DNA from: Clostridia bacterium
GTDB taxonomy: Bacteria > Bacillota > Clostridia > TANB77 > CAG-508
Assembly (NCBI GenBank): GCA_017397545.1
Contig: JAFQIK010000042.1
Location: 1 to 41,345 of the forward strand
Reading direction: 5' to 3'
Length of the DNA stretch: 41,345 nucleotides
This document shows positions 17,427-24,926 of the stretch, in pieces. A program made the position numbers and the translations under genes. How positions within the stretch are numbered: position 1 is the stretch's first letter; each line of letters begins with the position of its first letter. The notes below the pieces were generated by a model, which made no database searches, was not told the DNA's origin, and worked only from the letters and a program-made list of their open reading frames with translations.

Positions 17427-17967
17427 TCAATAAAAACTTTGCGACATAATATTACAAATTACGACAGATGTAATCATTCCTATTAAATCTCCTATTAATG
17501 CAGCAATTAATACATATCTTATTTTTTTAATTCCTACAACACTTGTATATACTGCTATAGTATAAAGAGTTGTTTCAGTTGAACCCATGATAGTAGATGC
17601 AATAAGTCCTAGTTTACTATCTACTCCATATAAATTCATAATATCACTTCCAATTGCAATAGAAGCACTTCCGAGAAATTGGTCTTAATATTGCAAGAGG
17701 CATAATCTCTTTTGGAATTCCTAAAAAACCAATAATAGGATAAATTAATTTAATTATAAAATCTAATACTCCAGAATATCTTAAAACTCCAATAGCAACA
17801 AATAAACCTATTAATGTTGGAAAAATTTTTAATACATTTTCTATTCCTTCTTTAGCTCCTTCTAAAAAAGTATCAAAAACTTTATTTTTTTCTATTAAAC
17901 CACATACAAGTATTAATAATATGGTAATTGGTATTGCTAAATTAGATAAATAATTAACTATTCTCAT
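17427..17967 (-). CDS. spmB: Spore maturation protein B, read through a CGGA +1 recoding site
   Basis: SpmB acts with SpmA in spore core dehydration. It is a multi-pass membrane protein of the nucleoside-recognition (Gate) fold. The first part runs to LAILRPIS, where an in-frame CGGA (17670-17673) follows TCT. Dropping the C gives GSASIAIGSDIMNLYG, the conserved LRPISGSAS motif, and the frame then runs to the stop at 17427. Zero-frame reading gives RKCFYCNWK and stops. The repaired length is about 179 residues, the family norm. The start lies eight bases after the spmA stop. The C-terminal part includes STETTLYTIAVYTSVVG, also diagnostic. Confidence 0.9.
17670..17673 (-). other. CGGA recoding site in spmB
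   Basis: The CGG occupies the position of the first glycine of the conserved RPISGSAS motif. The +1 reading restores the motif and the remaining 80 residues. Confidence 0.9.
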
Positions 17968-17975
17968 ATTTTCTC

Positions 17976-18551
17976 CTAGAATTTTTTACTTAATATTTTA
18001 CTTGAAAAAACTGCAGCACACGCTGCACAAATTGTTGCTATCCAAACTGGAATTATCATGGCAGTTTCATTACTTGAACCTAACGAATTTCTTATTGCAA
18101 TAACTGTTGTAGGTATAATTTGAATAGATGCTGTATTTAAAACAATAAACATTGCCATAGAATTAGATAATCTATCTTTTTGTTTGTTTTGTTTTTGCAT
18201 AGACTTCATTGCCTTTAACCCTAATGGAGTTGCCGCATTTCCAAGCCCCATAATATTTGCAATTACATTCATACTTATTTCTTCATGCACTTTATCCCCT
18301 TTTTTTATATCTGGAAATAATTTTTTCATAATTGGATTTAATATTTTAGTTAAATGTTTTACAATGCTTGTTTTAGAAGCAATTTGCATTATTCCATTCC
18401 ATAAGCACATAGTTCCTAGCAAAGAAATGCATAATTCTACCGCCTGTTTTGTAGATTCGAAAATAGAATTATTTACTTCTGGAATTCTTCCACACAAAAA
18501 AGCATATATGAAAGATATTATTATAAATATTGGCCATAAAATATTTAACAT
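17976..18551 (-). CDS. spmA: Spore maturation protein A
   Basis: The 191-residue multi-pass membrane protein has the nucleoside-recognition-domain pattern NIMGLGNAATPLGLKAM and SNSMAMFIVLNTASIQIIPT, typical of SpmA, plus four or five hydrophobic segments. With SpmB it is needed for full spore core dehydration and heat resistance. The two genes are adjacent and co-oriented. All CGG triplets here are out of frame (GCG-GTA, GCG-GCA). Confidence 0.95.
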   Translation of the reverse strand: MLNILWPIFIIISFIYAFLCGRIPEVNNSIFESTKQAVELCISLLGTMCLWNGIMQIASKTSIVKHLTKILNPIMKKLFPDIKKGDKVHEEISMNVIANIMGLGNAATPLGLKAMKSMQKQNKQKDRLSNSMAMFIVLNTASIQIIPTTVIAIRNSLGSSNETAMIIPVWIATICAACAAVFSSKILSKKF

Positions 18552-18626
18552 TTTTATCCCTGTCCTTTTATTAATGTGTATTCAATGAATAAATTTATAT
18601 GATATAAAATGTCTTTTAGTTTTACT

Positions 18627-18681
18627 ATTGGATAATATGATGTTTTAGCGTTCACTTTAAAACATTGTATAAGCAATTTGA
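18627..18681. repeat. Short relative of the 12862 element (uninterrupted form)
   Basis: ATTGGATAATATGATGTTTT then AGCGTTCACTTTAAAACAT and CAATTTG. It has one GCGTTCAC where the 12862-13012 copy has two flanking an insert, so it looks like the empty form. Confidence 0.7.
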
Positions 18682-18695
18682 TTGCACAAAAATAA

Positions 18696-18980
18696 ATATT
18701 ATTATAATTAAAAACTCTTCGAATTCCTCGGCTTCGTCTGCATGTTTTACAAATTCTAAAATAAAATCAAACGAGCCTCTCGGTTCCCGCTTCCTCCTTT
18801 GATTTTATTTAAGAATTTTTACAAACCTTACGCTCGCATTCGTCATCTCAGATTTTTTTAATTATAATAATATTTTATGAATTTGGTATACACCTAGATT
18901 ATTAAACTCATTTTATCAATTTAATGAAAATTTTTAAATTTTCATTAAACCGTTAAGTCAAAATCATTGTTTTTTGACAA
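18696..18980. repeat. 175-bp TIR element, copy 2 (reversed), with adjoining repeat unit
   Basis: 18696-18872 is the reverse complement of the elements at 13100 and 22124 (ends ATATTATTATAATTAAAAAC and TTTTAATTATAATAATAT). The next 100 bases carry TGAAAATTTTTAAATTTTCA and AAAATCATTGTTTTTTGAC, which also adjoin copy 3, so the repeated unit there is about 280 bp. Confidence 0.8.
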
Positions 18981-19037
18981 TATATTTATATAAATTAAAT
19001 AATAATTATATAATTTACAAAAAAAGGAAAATTTTCA

Positions 19038-19066
19038 TTGACCTTTTATACAATTTATGATATTAT
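19038..19066 (+). promoter_or_regulatory. Sigma-A-type promoter of the AbrB-like gene
   Basis: TTGACC (19038-19043), a 17-base spacer and TATTAT (19061-19066), 48 bases before the start codon. Confidence 0.7.
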
Positions 19067-19114
19067 TTATTAAAGTCGATTTGTCGAAAAATGTAAAATT
19101 AAGGGGGCACTTAT

Positions 19115-19366
19115 ATGAAATCAACTGGAATAGTTAGAAGAGTAGATGAACTTGGAAGAGTTGTTTTACCAATAGAATTAAGAAACAAATTTGGAATCAC
19201 TGAAAAGGACCCTATGGAAATATATGTAGATGGTTCTTCTATAATATTAAAAAAGTATGAACCAAATTGTATTTTCTGTGGAAATTCTAAAAAATTAGTA
19301 GATTACCAAGGTAAAATGATTTGCGAAAAATGCGCAGAAAAAATATCAAAATTAAAAGCAGAATAA
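19115..19366 (+). CDS. AbrB/SpoVT-family transition-state regulator with zinc ribbon
   Basis: The 83-residue DNA-binding protein begins with the swapped-hairpin AbrB domain (MKSTGIVRRVDELGRVVLPI then ELRNKFGI), nearly identical to AbrB-type regulators of sporulation and stationary phase. The C-terminal tail has two CxxC pairs (CIFCGNSKK and CEKCAEK) that should bind zinc. AAGGGGG precedes the ATG and a good promoter lies upstream. The gene is next to rsmI and a YabB-type methyltransferase, the same neighbourhood as abrB in Bacillus. Confidence 0.93.
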   Translation: MKSTGIVRRVDELGRVVLPIELRNKFGITEKDPMEIYVDGSSIILKKYEPNCIFCGNSKKLVDYQGKMICEKCAEKISKLKAE

Positions 19367-19369
19367 AAA

Positions 19370-19408
19370 ATATCCCAGTAAATCTTTAAATATTTTTACT
19401 GGGTATTT
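19370..19408. terminator. Bidirectional terminator between abrB-like gene and rsmI
   Basis: TATCCCAGTAAA and TTTTACTGGGTA form a stem with A-rich and T-rich flanks between convergent genes. Confidence 0.8.
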
Positions 19409-19410
19409 TA

Positions 19411-20245
19411 TTATTTTTTTAAAAAATATTGATATATTTCATTTTTATTTGTATTTCTATCTTTTGCAATTTTTTTAATTATTTCTTTTTTATTATAATT
19501 TTCTTTTTCATAAAAATTATAATGTTCTTCTAACGAAAGATTATTTAAACTATCTATTTCTTCTTGTTTTTTATTTTTACTACTTCCTTCTAAAATAATA
19601 ACAAATTCTCCTTTAGGATTTTCTATTTTTTCTGTTATTTCAGAAATAGTTCCTCTTATATATTCTTCGTGTATTTTAGTAATTTCTCTGGCTATTACTA
19701 TATTTCTATCTCCTAAAATTTCTTTTATTATTTCTAATGTATTTATTAATTTGTGTGGAGCTTCGTAAAATATTAGGGTTTTATTAATTAATTCTATTTC
19801 TTCTAATTTTTCTGTTTTTTCTTTTTTATTTACTGGTAAAAATCCTAAAAATAAAAATTCTCTTGTATTTATACCTGAAGCAATTAATGCATTTATTGCT
19901 GCACATGGTCCCGGAACAGGTATTATATTTATATTATTTTTTATTGCCTCTTTTACTATTTCCTCACCTGGATCTGATATTCCTGGAGTTCCTGCATCAG
20001 ATACTAATGCAATATTTTCTCCATTTAATAATTTATCTATTAAAATATTACTTTTTATTTTTTCGTTTTGTTTATAATAACTAATTAATGGTTTACTAAT
20101 TTCTAAATGATTTAATAATTTTAAAGTATGTCTTGTATCTTCTGCTGCAATTAAATCTACTTCTTTTAATATTCTAATTGCTCTTAATGTTATATCTTCT
20201 AAATTCCCTATTGGTGTTGCAACCAAATATAAATTACCGTTTCAT
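19411..20245 (-). CDS. rsmI: 16S rRNA (cytidine-1402-2'-O)-methyltransferase RsmI, with a CGGT +1 recoding site at codon 3
   Basis: RsmI methylates C1402 of 16S rRNA in the decoding centre. The protein matches from GNLYLVATPIGNLEDITLRA onward, with the tetrapyrrole-methylase motifs LVSDAGTPGISDPGEEIV and PGPCAAINALIASG. The family N terminus is preceded in this gene by ATG AAA CGGT: skipping the C gives M-K-G-N-L-Y-L-V, while zero-frame reading is M-K-R-stop. An excellent AAAGGAG site sits seven bases before this ATG at 20245, which fixes the start. The only in-frame alternative without recoding is a TTG at 20226 with no binding site and loss of the first strand. The repaired length is about 277 residues. 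Confidence 0.93.
20236..20239 (-). other. CGGT recoding site at codon 3 of rsmI
   Basis: ATG AAA CGG TAA: the zero frame ends at once, while the +1 reading gives MKGNLYLVATPIG. A strong ribosome binding site just upstream shows the ATG is used. Confidence 0.92.
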
Positions 20246-20257
20246 TTTATTTCTCCT

Positions 20258-21052
20258 TTATTTTTTATTATAAATTTCTAACATTTCATCTGTGTATGTT
20301 CCATCTTGGTTATATACAATTAAAGGCTTTTCCATTTTTAAAAATTGTTTTGCTCCTTTAGTTGCTTTAATTAAAACTAAATTTGGTTCCTTTTCTATTT
20401 TTGGATAAATAAATCTAATTATTTTAAGTTCTAATTTATATTTTCTTAAAGCTTCTATTATATCTATTAATCTATCTGGTCTATGTACTATATAAATTGA
20501 AGAATTACTTTTTAATAAATATGAGGAGATTTTTGCAATATCATCAATATTACACATAACTTCATGTCTAGATATTAATTGAGTCTCATCTTTACTTGTT
20601 AAACCTGTGTTTTTCTTTTTATATGGCGGATTTGTAACTATTGCATCAAAACTATTTGCTGGAAATATTTTACTTAAACTTTTAATATCTTCATTAATTA
20701 TTTCAAATCTATTTTCTAAATTATTTAATTCAATTGATTTTTTAGCCATTTTATAAACATCTTCTTGTATTTCTACACCAGTTATATGTTTTAATTTAGT
20801 TTTTCCACATAATAAAATACTAATTATTCCAGTTCCTGTTCCTAAATCTAAAACTTTAGAATCTTTTTTTATATCTTTTGCAAAATCGGATAAAAGTACA
20901 CTATCAATTCCAAAACAAAATCCATTTTTATTTTGAATAATTTTTAATCCTTTATATTCTAAATCATCAATTCTTTCATTTTCTTGTAATAAAATAATAA
21001 TTCCTCTTTTCTTAAACATTATTTTTATTTTTTTCATATTATATATTATCAT
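20258..21052 (-). CDS. YabB/TrmN6-type tRNA or rRNA adenine N6-methyltransferase
   Basis: SAM-dependent methyltransferase with KVLDLGTGTGIISILL (motif I), the acidic GVEIQEDVYKMA, and catalytic NPPY in DAIVTNPPYKKKN, the signature of adenine N6-methylation. The ORF opens at 21052, but the match to the family (ERIDDLEYKGLKIIQNKNGF) begins about residue 26. An ATG at 21019 (MFKKRG) is an equally likely start. It lies 12 bases upstream of rsmI, as yabB does in Bacillus, and the two are probably one operon. The substrate (tRNA-Val A37 in E. coli TrmN6) is not certain here. Confidence 0.9.
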   Translation of the reverse strand: MIIYNMKKIKIMFKKRGIIILLQENERIDDLEYKGLKIIQNKNGFCFGIDSVLLSDFAKDIKKDSKVLDLGTGTGIISILLCGKTKLKHITGVEIQEDVYKMAKKSIELNNLENRFEIINEDIKSLSKIFPANSFDAIVTNPPYKKKNTGLTSKDETQLISRHEVMCNIDDIAKISSYLLKSNSSIYIVHRPDRLIDIIEALRKYKLELKIIRFIYPKIEKEPNLVLIKATKGAKQFLKMEKPLIVYNQDGTYTDEMLEIYNKK

Positions 21053-21082
21053 ATTTTTATATTTATTTTCAAGGAGTATATA

Positions 21083-21235
21083 ATGAGTGATAATAATTGT
21101 AATAAAAAAGAAAAAAAATTTAATTTAATAGAAAAAAAAGATTGCACAATTCGTTCTATTAAAGAAATAGAATTTTTTCTATGCAATCTTAATAAAGGTA
21201 TAAAATCTTTTAAAATTTACAAATTTTTAAAATAA
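21083..21235 (+). CDS. Possible small protein of 50 residues
   Basis: AAGGAG lies six bases before an ATG, followed by 50 codons (MSDNNCNKKEKKFNLIEKKD and so on) and TAA immediately before the gerM-like stop on the other strand. The product is lysine-rich with two internal Cys and no recognisable domain. Against it, the second half overlaps a hairpin (AAGATTGCA/TGCAATCTT with inner TTCTATT/AATAGAA) that could be a terminator. Confidence 0.45.
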   Translation: MSDNNCNKKEKKFNLIEKKDCTIRSIKEIEFFLCNLNKGIKSFKIYKFLK

Positions 21236-21799
21236 TTATTCTCTAATAAATAATTTATCAAAAATCACTCCATTATCAGGAAAACCTTTATCTTGTTCTC
21301 CTTCTATCAAAAATGCTACTTTATTAATTTCTGTTAATTCTGTAACAGTATTTACAATAGATTTTAAAATTAATTCTTCTTGCTCTTTTCCTAAATTTTG
21401 TTCATTTATAAATTCTTTAGAAAAATTTAAAAATAATATATTATCTTTTATTTCTGCACTAATTAAATTAGTACCTTCAGGAATTAATTTAATTAATTTT
21501 TCATTTTTTGGTCCTTCAATTAATAAATTAATTAATACCTTATATGGATCTTTTATTAATTCTTTAGAATCTATTTTTCTTGGCTCTGGAACTAATTTAT
21601 AATTTTCAATATCTAAAAAATATAATGTAATTATAGTTTGTCTTAATTGTTCCTCTGTTATTTCTTCCTGTGGAGTATATTCGGAAATAATTTCATTATT
21701 TTTATTTTTTATATTATTATAAATAAAATATCCCACTCCTATTAATATTGCCACAATTAATATTATACTAACATACATAATTAATTTTTTATTTTTCAT
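21236..21799 (-). CDS. GerMN-domain protein
   Basis: A 187-residue protein with a single N-terminal membrane helix at about residues 6-27 and an exterior GerMN (sporulation/germination) domain: TLYFLDIENYKLVPE, LLIEGPKNEKLIKLIPEGTN, FLNFSKEF and KVAFLIEGEQ. The closest known relatives are GerM lipoproteins and LpqB-type GerMN proteins involved in spore formation or germination. No lipobox cysteine is visible. It ends at the base after the small rightward ORF and is separated from the patatin gene by repeats. Confidence 0.88.
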   Translation of the reverse strand: MKNKKLIMYVSIILIVAILIGVGYFIYNNIKNKNNEIISEYTPQEEITEEQLRQTIITLYFLDIENYKLVPEPRKIDSKELIKDPYKVLINLLIEGPKNEKLIKLIPEGTNLISAEIKDNILFLNFSKEFINEQNLGKEQEELILKSIVNTVTELTEINKVAFLIEGEQDKGFPDNGVIFDKLFIRE

Positions 21800-21935
21800 T
21801 ATTGGTCTCCTTTTTAATTATATTTGTTTAATAATATTATAGACAAGTTTAATTTAGAACTTTTTAAATAATATTTTGTTATTTTTTAATTTATATATTT
21901 TATTATTAAAATTAATTTATTAAATTACATTTTAT

Positions 21936-22297
21936 TTGCAAAATATTATTTTTTGAAATTAAAGGCCTCCAAGCTCACGGGTATTCCCCCGCCTCAATGG
22001 GCTGTCGGCTCATTAATTTCAAAAAACAATGATTTTGCATTAACTGTTTAATGAAAATTTAAAAATTTTCATTAAATCGATAAAATAAAGAAAATATCAA
22101 AATTTATATTCCGAACTCAAAACAATTATTATAATTAAAAAATCTGAATTGACGAATGCGAGCGGAGTGTTTGTATAAATTCTTAAAGGAAATCAATTGA
22201 GGAAGCGGAAACCGAGAGGCTCGAGTGATTTACTTTTAGAATTTATAAAACACGCAGACGAAGCCGAGGAAATCGAAGATTTTTAATTATAATAATT
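21936..22297. repeat. Composite repeat: inverted-repeat block plus 175-bp TIR element, copy 3
   Basis: 21936-22041 is an inverted repeat (TTGCAAAATATTATTTTTTG and CAAAAAACAATGATTTTGCA) flanking a GC-rich core GCTCACGGGTATTCCCCCGC. 22124-22297 is copy 3 of the TIR element. The linker at 22050-22076 (AATGAAAATTTAAAAATTTT) also accompanies copy 2. Confidence 0.8.
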
Positions 22298-22335
22298 GAA
22301 TAAAAATAAATAAACAATTTATTATTTAATTTTAA

Positions 22336-23205
22336 TTATTTATTTAAAATTTCTTTTTTTAATTTAAATAAATTATTTTTAGTAATTTTATATCCTAATT
22401 CATAAAGTTCATCAATTTTATTCATATCTAATAAAGATATATTTTTAGTTTTAATTTTTAGTAAAAAATCTGCACCATTTAATTCGTAATTAGATAATTC
22501 ATGACACAAAATATCAAAAGAACCACTTACAACATCAATTATATTTTTACAACATTTTCCATCATTCTCTTTATTAAAAACTACGCTAATTACTTTGTCT
22601 GCTCCCAATTCTTTTAATCCTCTCCATGGTACATTTTCTCTAATTCCTCCATCTATTAATTCTGTATTATTATACTCACAAGGAGAAAAAACTAATGGAT
22701 AACTACAACTAGACCTTACTGCTTTTCCTATATTAATATTTTCATTATATATTATTTCATTAGAAAAAGATCTTCTATTATTTAACGAATTAAAAAAATA
22801 AATTTTTCCACTATGTATATCAACACTTGGTATTAATAATAGCATTTTTATATCATTTATTTTTTTTATATTTTTTTGCTTTGCTGCCTCATTAATTATT
22901 TCTTCTATTATTTCTCCACTATTTAATCCATTAATAATTATTTTTCTTTTTATTAATATTCCATAAATTAATTTTAAAATATTTTTTGTATCTACATATT
23001 TTATTTTTTTTGCATATTTTTTAAATAATAAATAAATTTCTTTATAATTATATCCGCATTGCATATAAACTAGCTACGATACTACCAGAAGATGTTCCAG
23101 AAATATAATCAATTTTTATATTTTCTTCTTCAAATGCTCTAATAACTCCTATATGTGCAGCACCTTTTACTCCTCCGCCCGAGATAAAGCTAAACCTACT
23201 TTCAT
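22336..23205 (-). CDS. Patatin-like phospholipase with three CGG recoding sites
   Basis: RssA-type serine hydrolase with Ser-Asp dyad. The frame is restored only with three skips. From ATG at 23205: MKVGLALS, then CGGG and CGGA back to back, giving GGGVKGAAHIGVIRAF (the oxyanion-hole GGGxKG); next SGTSSGSIVASLYAM, the GxSxG nucleophile motif; then a third CGGA giving GYNYKEIYLLF. The second dyad residue is in ELIDGGIRENVP. Zero-frame reading stops five codons after the first CGG. The repaired protein is about 288 residues. A continuous frame without recoding starts only at 23064 and lacks both the oxyanion hole and the catalytic serine. Confidence 0.92.
23053..23056 (-). other. CGGA recoding site 3 in patatin gene
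   Basis: After ASLYAM the in-frame codon is CGG and the zero frame ends at CGG ATA TAA. The +1 reading gives GYNYKEIY and the rest of the enzyme. Three +1 skips add up to one whole codon in length, but each is required locally. Confidence 0.92.
23174..23177 (-). other. CGGA recoding site 2 in patatin gene
   Basis: Immediately follows site 1: after the first +1 shift the next codon is again CGG, and a second skip is needed to reach GGA GGA GTA. Total gain is two bases within seven codons. Confidence 0.92.
23178..23181 (-). other. CGGG recoding site 1 in patatin gene
   Basis: TCT C GGG C GGA GGA GTA: the first skipped C gives the first glycine of the oxyanion-hole motif SGGGVKG. This is the only site with G in the fourth position. 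Confidence 0.92.
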
Positions 23206-23279
23206 ATATATCACCATTAAATATATATTTATTATATATTTTTTTATGAATTAAATTTTAATTGCATTTTCCATTTGGT

Positions 23280-23640
23280 AATTGGATTTTGGATTATAAA
23301 TTATTTATTTAATATTAAAATATAATTTATTATTATTTTTTTAATTAATTATTATTTAAATTTATTTTTATTTAATTATTTTATTTTTAATAATTATTAT
23401 TTAATTTATTTTATTTAATAATTTATTTTTAATAATTATTATTTAATTTGTTTTTATTTAATTATTTATTTTAATAATTATTTTTTAATTTATTTTATTT
23501 AATAATTTATTTTTAATAATTATTATTTATTTTATTTTTATTTAATTATTTTGTTTTAATAACTATTATTTAATATTTTTATAAATTATTTAATTAATTT
23601 ATTATATTTAATTTTATAAAGGAATAATTTTTATATTAAC
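23280..23640. other. Almost pure A+T low-complexity tract
   Basis: About 350 bases of irregular reiterations of TTATTTTTAATAATTATTATT and TTATTTAATTATTTT, with only a handful of G or C. No ORF or stable GC pairing. It separates the patatin gene from the tRNA-Ser pair. Confidence 0.85.
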
Positions 23641-23686
23641 TTCGTATTTACTGGAAATATTTGTAAGCATTTTTGCATACTAAATA

Positions 23687-23722
23687 AAAAAGATATAAAG
23701 TTTAAATTACTTTATATCTTTT
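23687..23722. terminator. Terminator after tRNA-Ser(GCU)
   Basis: AAAAAGATATAAAG and CTTTATATCTTTTT form a perfect 14-bp stem directly downstream of the leftward tRNA gene, with a T tract on both strands. Confidence 0.85.
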
Positions 23723-23813
23723 TGGCGGAAGCTGAGGGATTTGAACCCTCGCGGCCCTTACGAACCCTAACAGTTTAGCAAACTGTCCCCTTCAACCACT
23801 TGGGTAAGCCTCC
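23723..23813 (-). tRNA. tRNA-Ser (anticodon GCU)
   Basis: A 91-nt class II tRNA with acceptor GGAGGCT/AGCTTCC, anticodon loop TTTGCTAAA, a long variable arm (AGGGTTCGTAAGGGCC region), T-loop GTTCAAAT and encoded CCA. It decodes AGC/AGU. Confidence 0.95.
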
Positions 23814-23828
23814 ATATTTAGTTAATAA

Positions 23829-23921
23829 TTAATAGTGAAAAGTGAATAATGAAGAGTACAAACTTGCTTTTATTAATTTATATAAACTAACTATTATACT
23901 TTTCATTATTCACTCTTCGTT
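23829..23921. repeat. Family C (AGTGAAAAGTGAATAATGAAG) repeat pair
   Basis: AGTGAAAAGTGAATAATGAA and the inverted TTTTCATTATTCACTCTTCG lie at the two ends of the spacer between the tRNA-Ser genes. Relatives are at 5710-5750 and 24625-24660. It is an AT-richer cousin of family B. Confidence 0.65.
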
Positions 23922-23946
23922 TTTATCTCTTGCTTAAAAGCAAGTT

Positions 23947-24038
<92 letters not shown>

Positions 24039-24103
24039 ATGTAAGTGACAACTAATAGTTTAACACGCAAATTATTAATTGTCAAGATTTTATTTACTTA
24101 TTT

Positions 24104-24589
24104 TTATTGATTTATTGCAATTTGTAATGCTTTATCTTCTTCTTCTGATAACTTGTTATTTGTTTTTCCTTCTTTTACTTGTTTAGCATATATATTTGAC
24201 ATTTCTCTTGAATATATTCCGTTTAATATTACTCCATCATTCTTCTCATTTAAAAGTGCTAATGCAAAACTCAAATCACTTCCTGTATCTTTAAAAGCAC
24301 TATATCTTACCATTCCAATTTTTTTAATACATAAAGAAATATCTTTTTCTAAACTATTGCAATATTGTTCTATTTCTTTGTTCTTACTATCTACTTCTTC
24401 TACTTTTTGTATATATTTTTTAAGTATTTCTTCTATATTATTACCATTTCCTAGTTTTTTCATAAATACTTTATAATTTTTATTTATTTTTTTTAATTTA
24501 AATAAATTAGAAATATATAGAATTAATAATAATATATTTACTCCTGCAATTATTATTAAAAAAGTTTCCGTTTTTAGAAAATTTATCAT
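24104..24589 (-). CDS. DUF4446 family protein
   Basis: DUF4446 proteins have an N-terminal membrane helix (about residues 6-27 here), a coiled-coil stalk rich in Lys and Glu (KKYIQKVEEVDSKNKEIEQY), and the conserved core IGMVRYSAFKDTGSDLSFAL then LNEKNDGVILNGIYSRE. Function unknown, but the gene is regularly found just downstream of parB, as here. I prefer the ATG at 24589, where AGGAGG lies five to ten bases upstream; the ORF could open five codons earlier. Confidence 0.9.
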   Translation of the reverse strand: MINFLKTETFLIIIAGVNILLLILYISNLFKLKKINKNYKVFMKKLGNGNNIEEILKKYIQKVEEVDSKNKEIEQYCNSLEKDISLCIKKIGMVRYSAFKDTGSDLSFALALLNEKNDGVILNGIYSREMSNIYAKQVKEGKTNNKLSEEEDKALQIAINQ

Positions 24590-24719
24590 ATGTTTCCTCC
24601 TCAAAATTTACAGAGTAAATTTTGTACTCTTCACCCTTCACTCTTCATTATTCACTATTCATTTATAAATTTTATATTAGGTGCAACCCCTATGTTTTCT
24701 CACAAATTATGTTGTTTTT

Positions 24720-24828
24720 GGGCGAACTTGTTCGCCCGCGCTTCGAAGAACGGGCGATTAAAATCGCCCCTACATTTCTAGGTAATTTCTTCGATGCATT
24801 TCGGGTCGCTGTAGGCAGCGACCCCTAC
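24720..24828. repeat. Family A repeat pair upstream of DUF4446 gene
   Basis: GGGCGAACTTGTTCGCCCGC, CGGGCGATTAAAATCGCCCC with TAC, and CGGGTCGCTGTAGGCAGCGA with CCCCTAC: three hairpins of the GTAGGGG family in tandem. Confidence 0.75.
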
Positions 24829-24857
24829 AACGTTTGCAATTAAATTCTATTTATTAC

Positions 24858-24913
24858 GATTCAGGACAGTCCCCTTTTGTCCTAAAACAAAAGAGGGACA
24901 GTCCCTAGAATCG
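24858..24913. repeat. GGGACAGTCCC-type long hairpin
   Basis: CGATTCAGGACAGTCCCCTT and AAGAGGGACAGTCCCTAGAA with TCG form a long imperfect inverted repeat between parB and the family A block. It probably acts as the parAB terminator region or is a dispersed hairpin. Confidence 0.6.
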
Positions 24914-24926
24914 TTTCCTAGAATCT

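Noticed and set aside
22336..23064. Shorter patatin ORF starting at ATG 23064
   Set aside because: It would lack the oxyanion hole and the catalytic serine; this ATG is merely the one overlapping the third CGGA site.
23280..23640. CRISPR-like array in the AT tract
   Set aside because: The reiterations are irregular, have no constant spacer length and no unique spacers. No cas gene is present in the window.
24590..24843. Two small rightward ORFs upstream of the DUF4446 gene
   Set aside because: They are translations of family A and family C repeats without ribosome binding sites.
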